Shown in pieces: positions 42,489 to 42,497 of a DNA stretch of 42,497 nt. The stretch is from JBBDYH01 sp040901795 (GTDB lineage Bacteria > Planctomycetota > Planctomycetia > Pirellulales > JALHPA01), in NCBI GenBank assembly GCA_040901795.1, contig JBBDYH010000027.1, positions 1-42,497 of the forward strand. Reading direction: 5' to 3'. Each line of letters opens with the position of its first letter. The first letter of the stretch is position 1. The position numbers and the translations under genes were made by a program. The notes below the pieces were generated by a model, which saw nothing but the letters and a program-made list of their open reading frames with translations, was not told the DNA's origin and ran no database searches.

Positions 42489-42497
42489 GGTTGTGCG

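Overview
The window looks like chromosomal DNA from a planctomycete, probably of the Pirellula type. It is GC-rich and carries several lineage-typical features: an exported PQQ-propeller protein with a WPQWRGP start, a fused sorbosone-dehydrogenase/HEAT/cytochrome c protein, a CotH-kinase protein, a MoxR/DUF58/VWA operon with a GATase-like VWA protein, and a giant TPR protein with LamG-like and DUF1583-like modules. No rRNA, tRNA, CRISPR array, prophage or intact transposase was seen. This assignment rests on recognising families by eye; no database search was run.

Layout. 1-5.1 kb: an exported S15/CocE-type hydrolase (-), a PQQ-like propeller protein (+) and a two-TM coiled-coil protein (-) with a clear promoter. 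5.4-7.7 kb: an exported 14-repeat WD40 protein (+). A 32-codon lysine-rich gene (-, 7730-7828) converges on it. 8.0-12.2 kb: a minus-strand group of small membrane protein, VOC protein and large cytochrome c fusion. 12.2-20.5 kb: plus-strand accessory genes, namely a duplicated NlpE-like protein, a BNR sialidase-like protein, a RelE-type toxin-antitoxin pair, a CotH-kinase protein and a PDZ protein. This stretch also holds a 1.25 kb region with no gene and an orphan palindromic promoter-like site. 20.5-23.0 kb: a membrane protein with paired CxxC motifs (-), then a wHTH-nucleotidyltransferase/HEPN-like pair (+).

23.0-42.4 kb is the main functional unit. A minus-strand operon runs MoxR ATPase, DUF58, BatA-like VWA protein, VWA/GATase-like membrane protein. 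It is divergent from a 4,116-residue exported TPR protein, with two sigma70-type promoters back to back between them. By analogy with Bat/MoxR systems, the ATPase probably works with the VWA proteins as a metal-dependent chaperone or assembly machine at the membrane. The giant TPR protein is a candidate periplasmic partner, taking the place of the small TPR proteins BatC and BatE; that link is inference.

The intergenic DNA is rich in small palindromic repeats: two unrelated REP-like double hairpins (11086-11139 and 25770-25864), a 30-bp tandem repeat (12488-12564), an AATGACC-type repeat inside the VWA operon (27755-27862), and hairpins at 17251, 20467 and 42418-42488.
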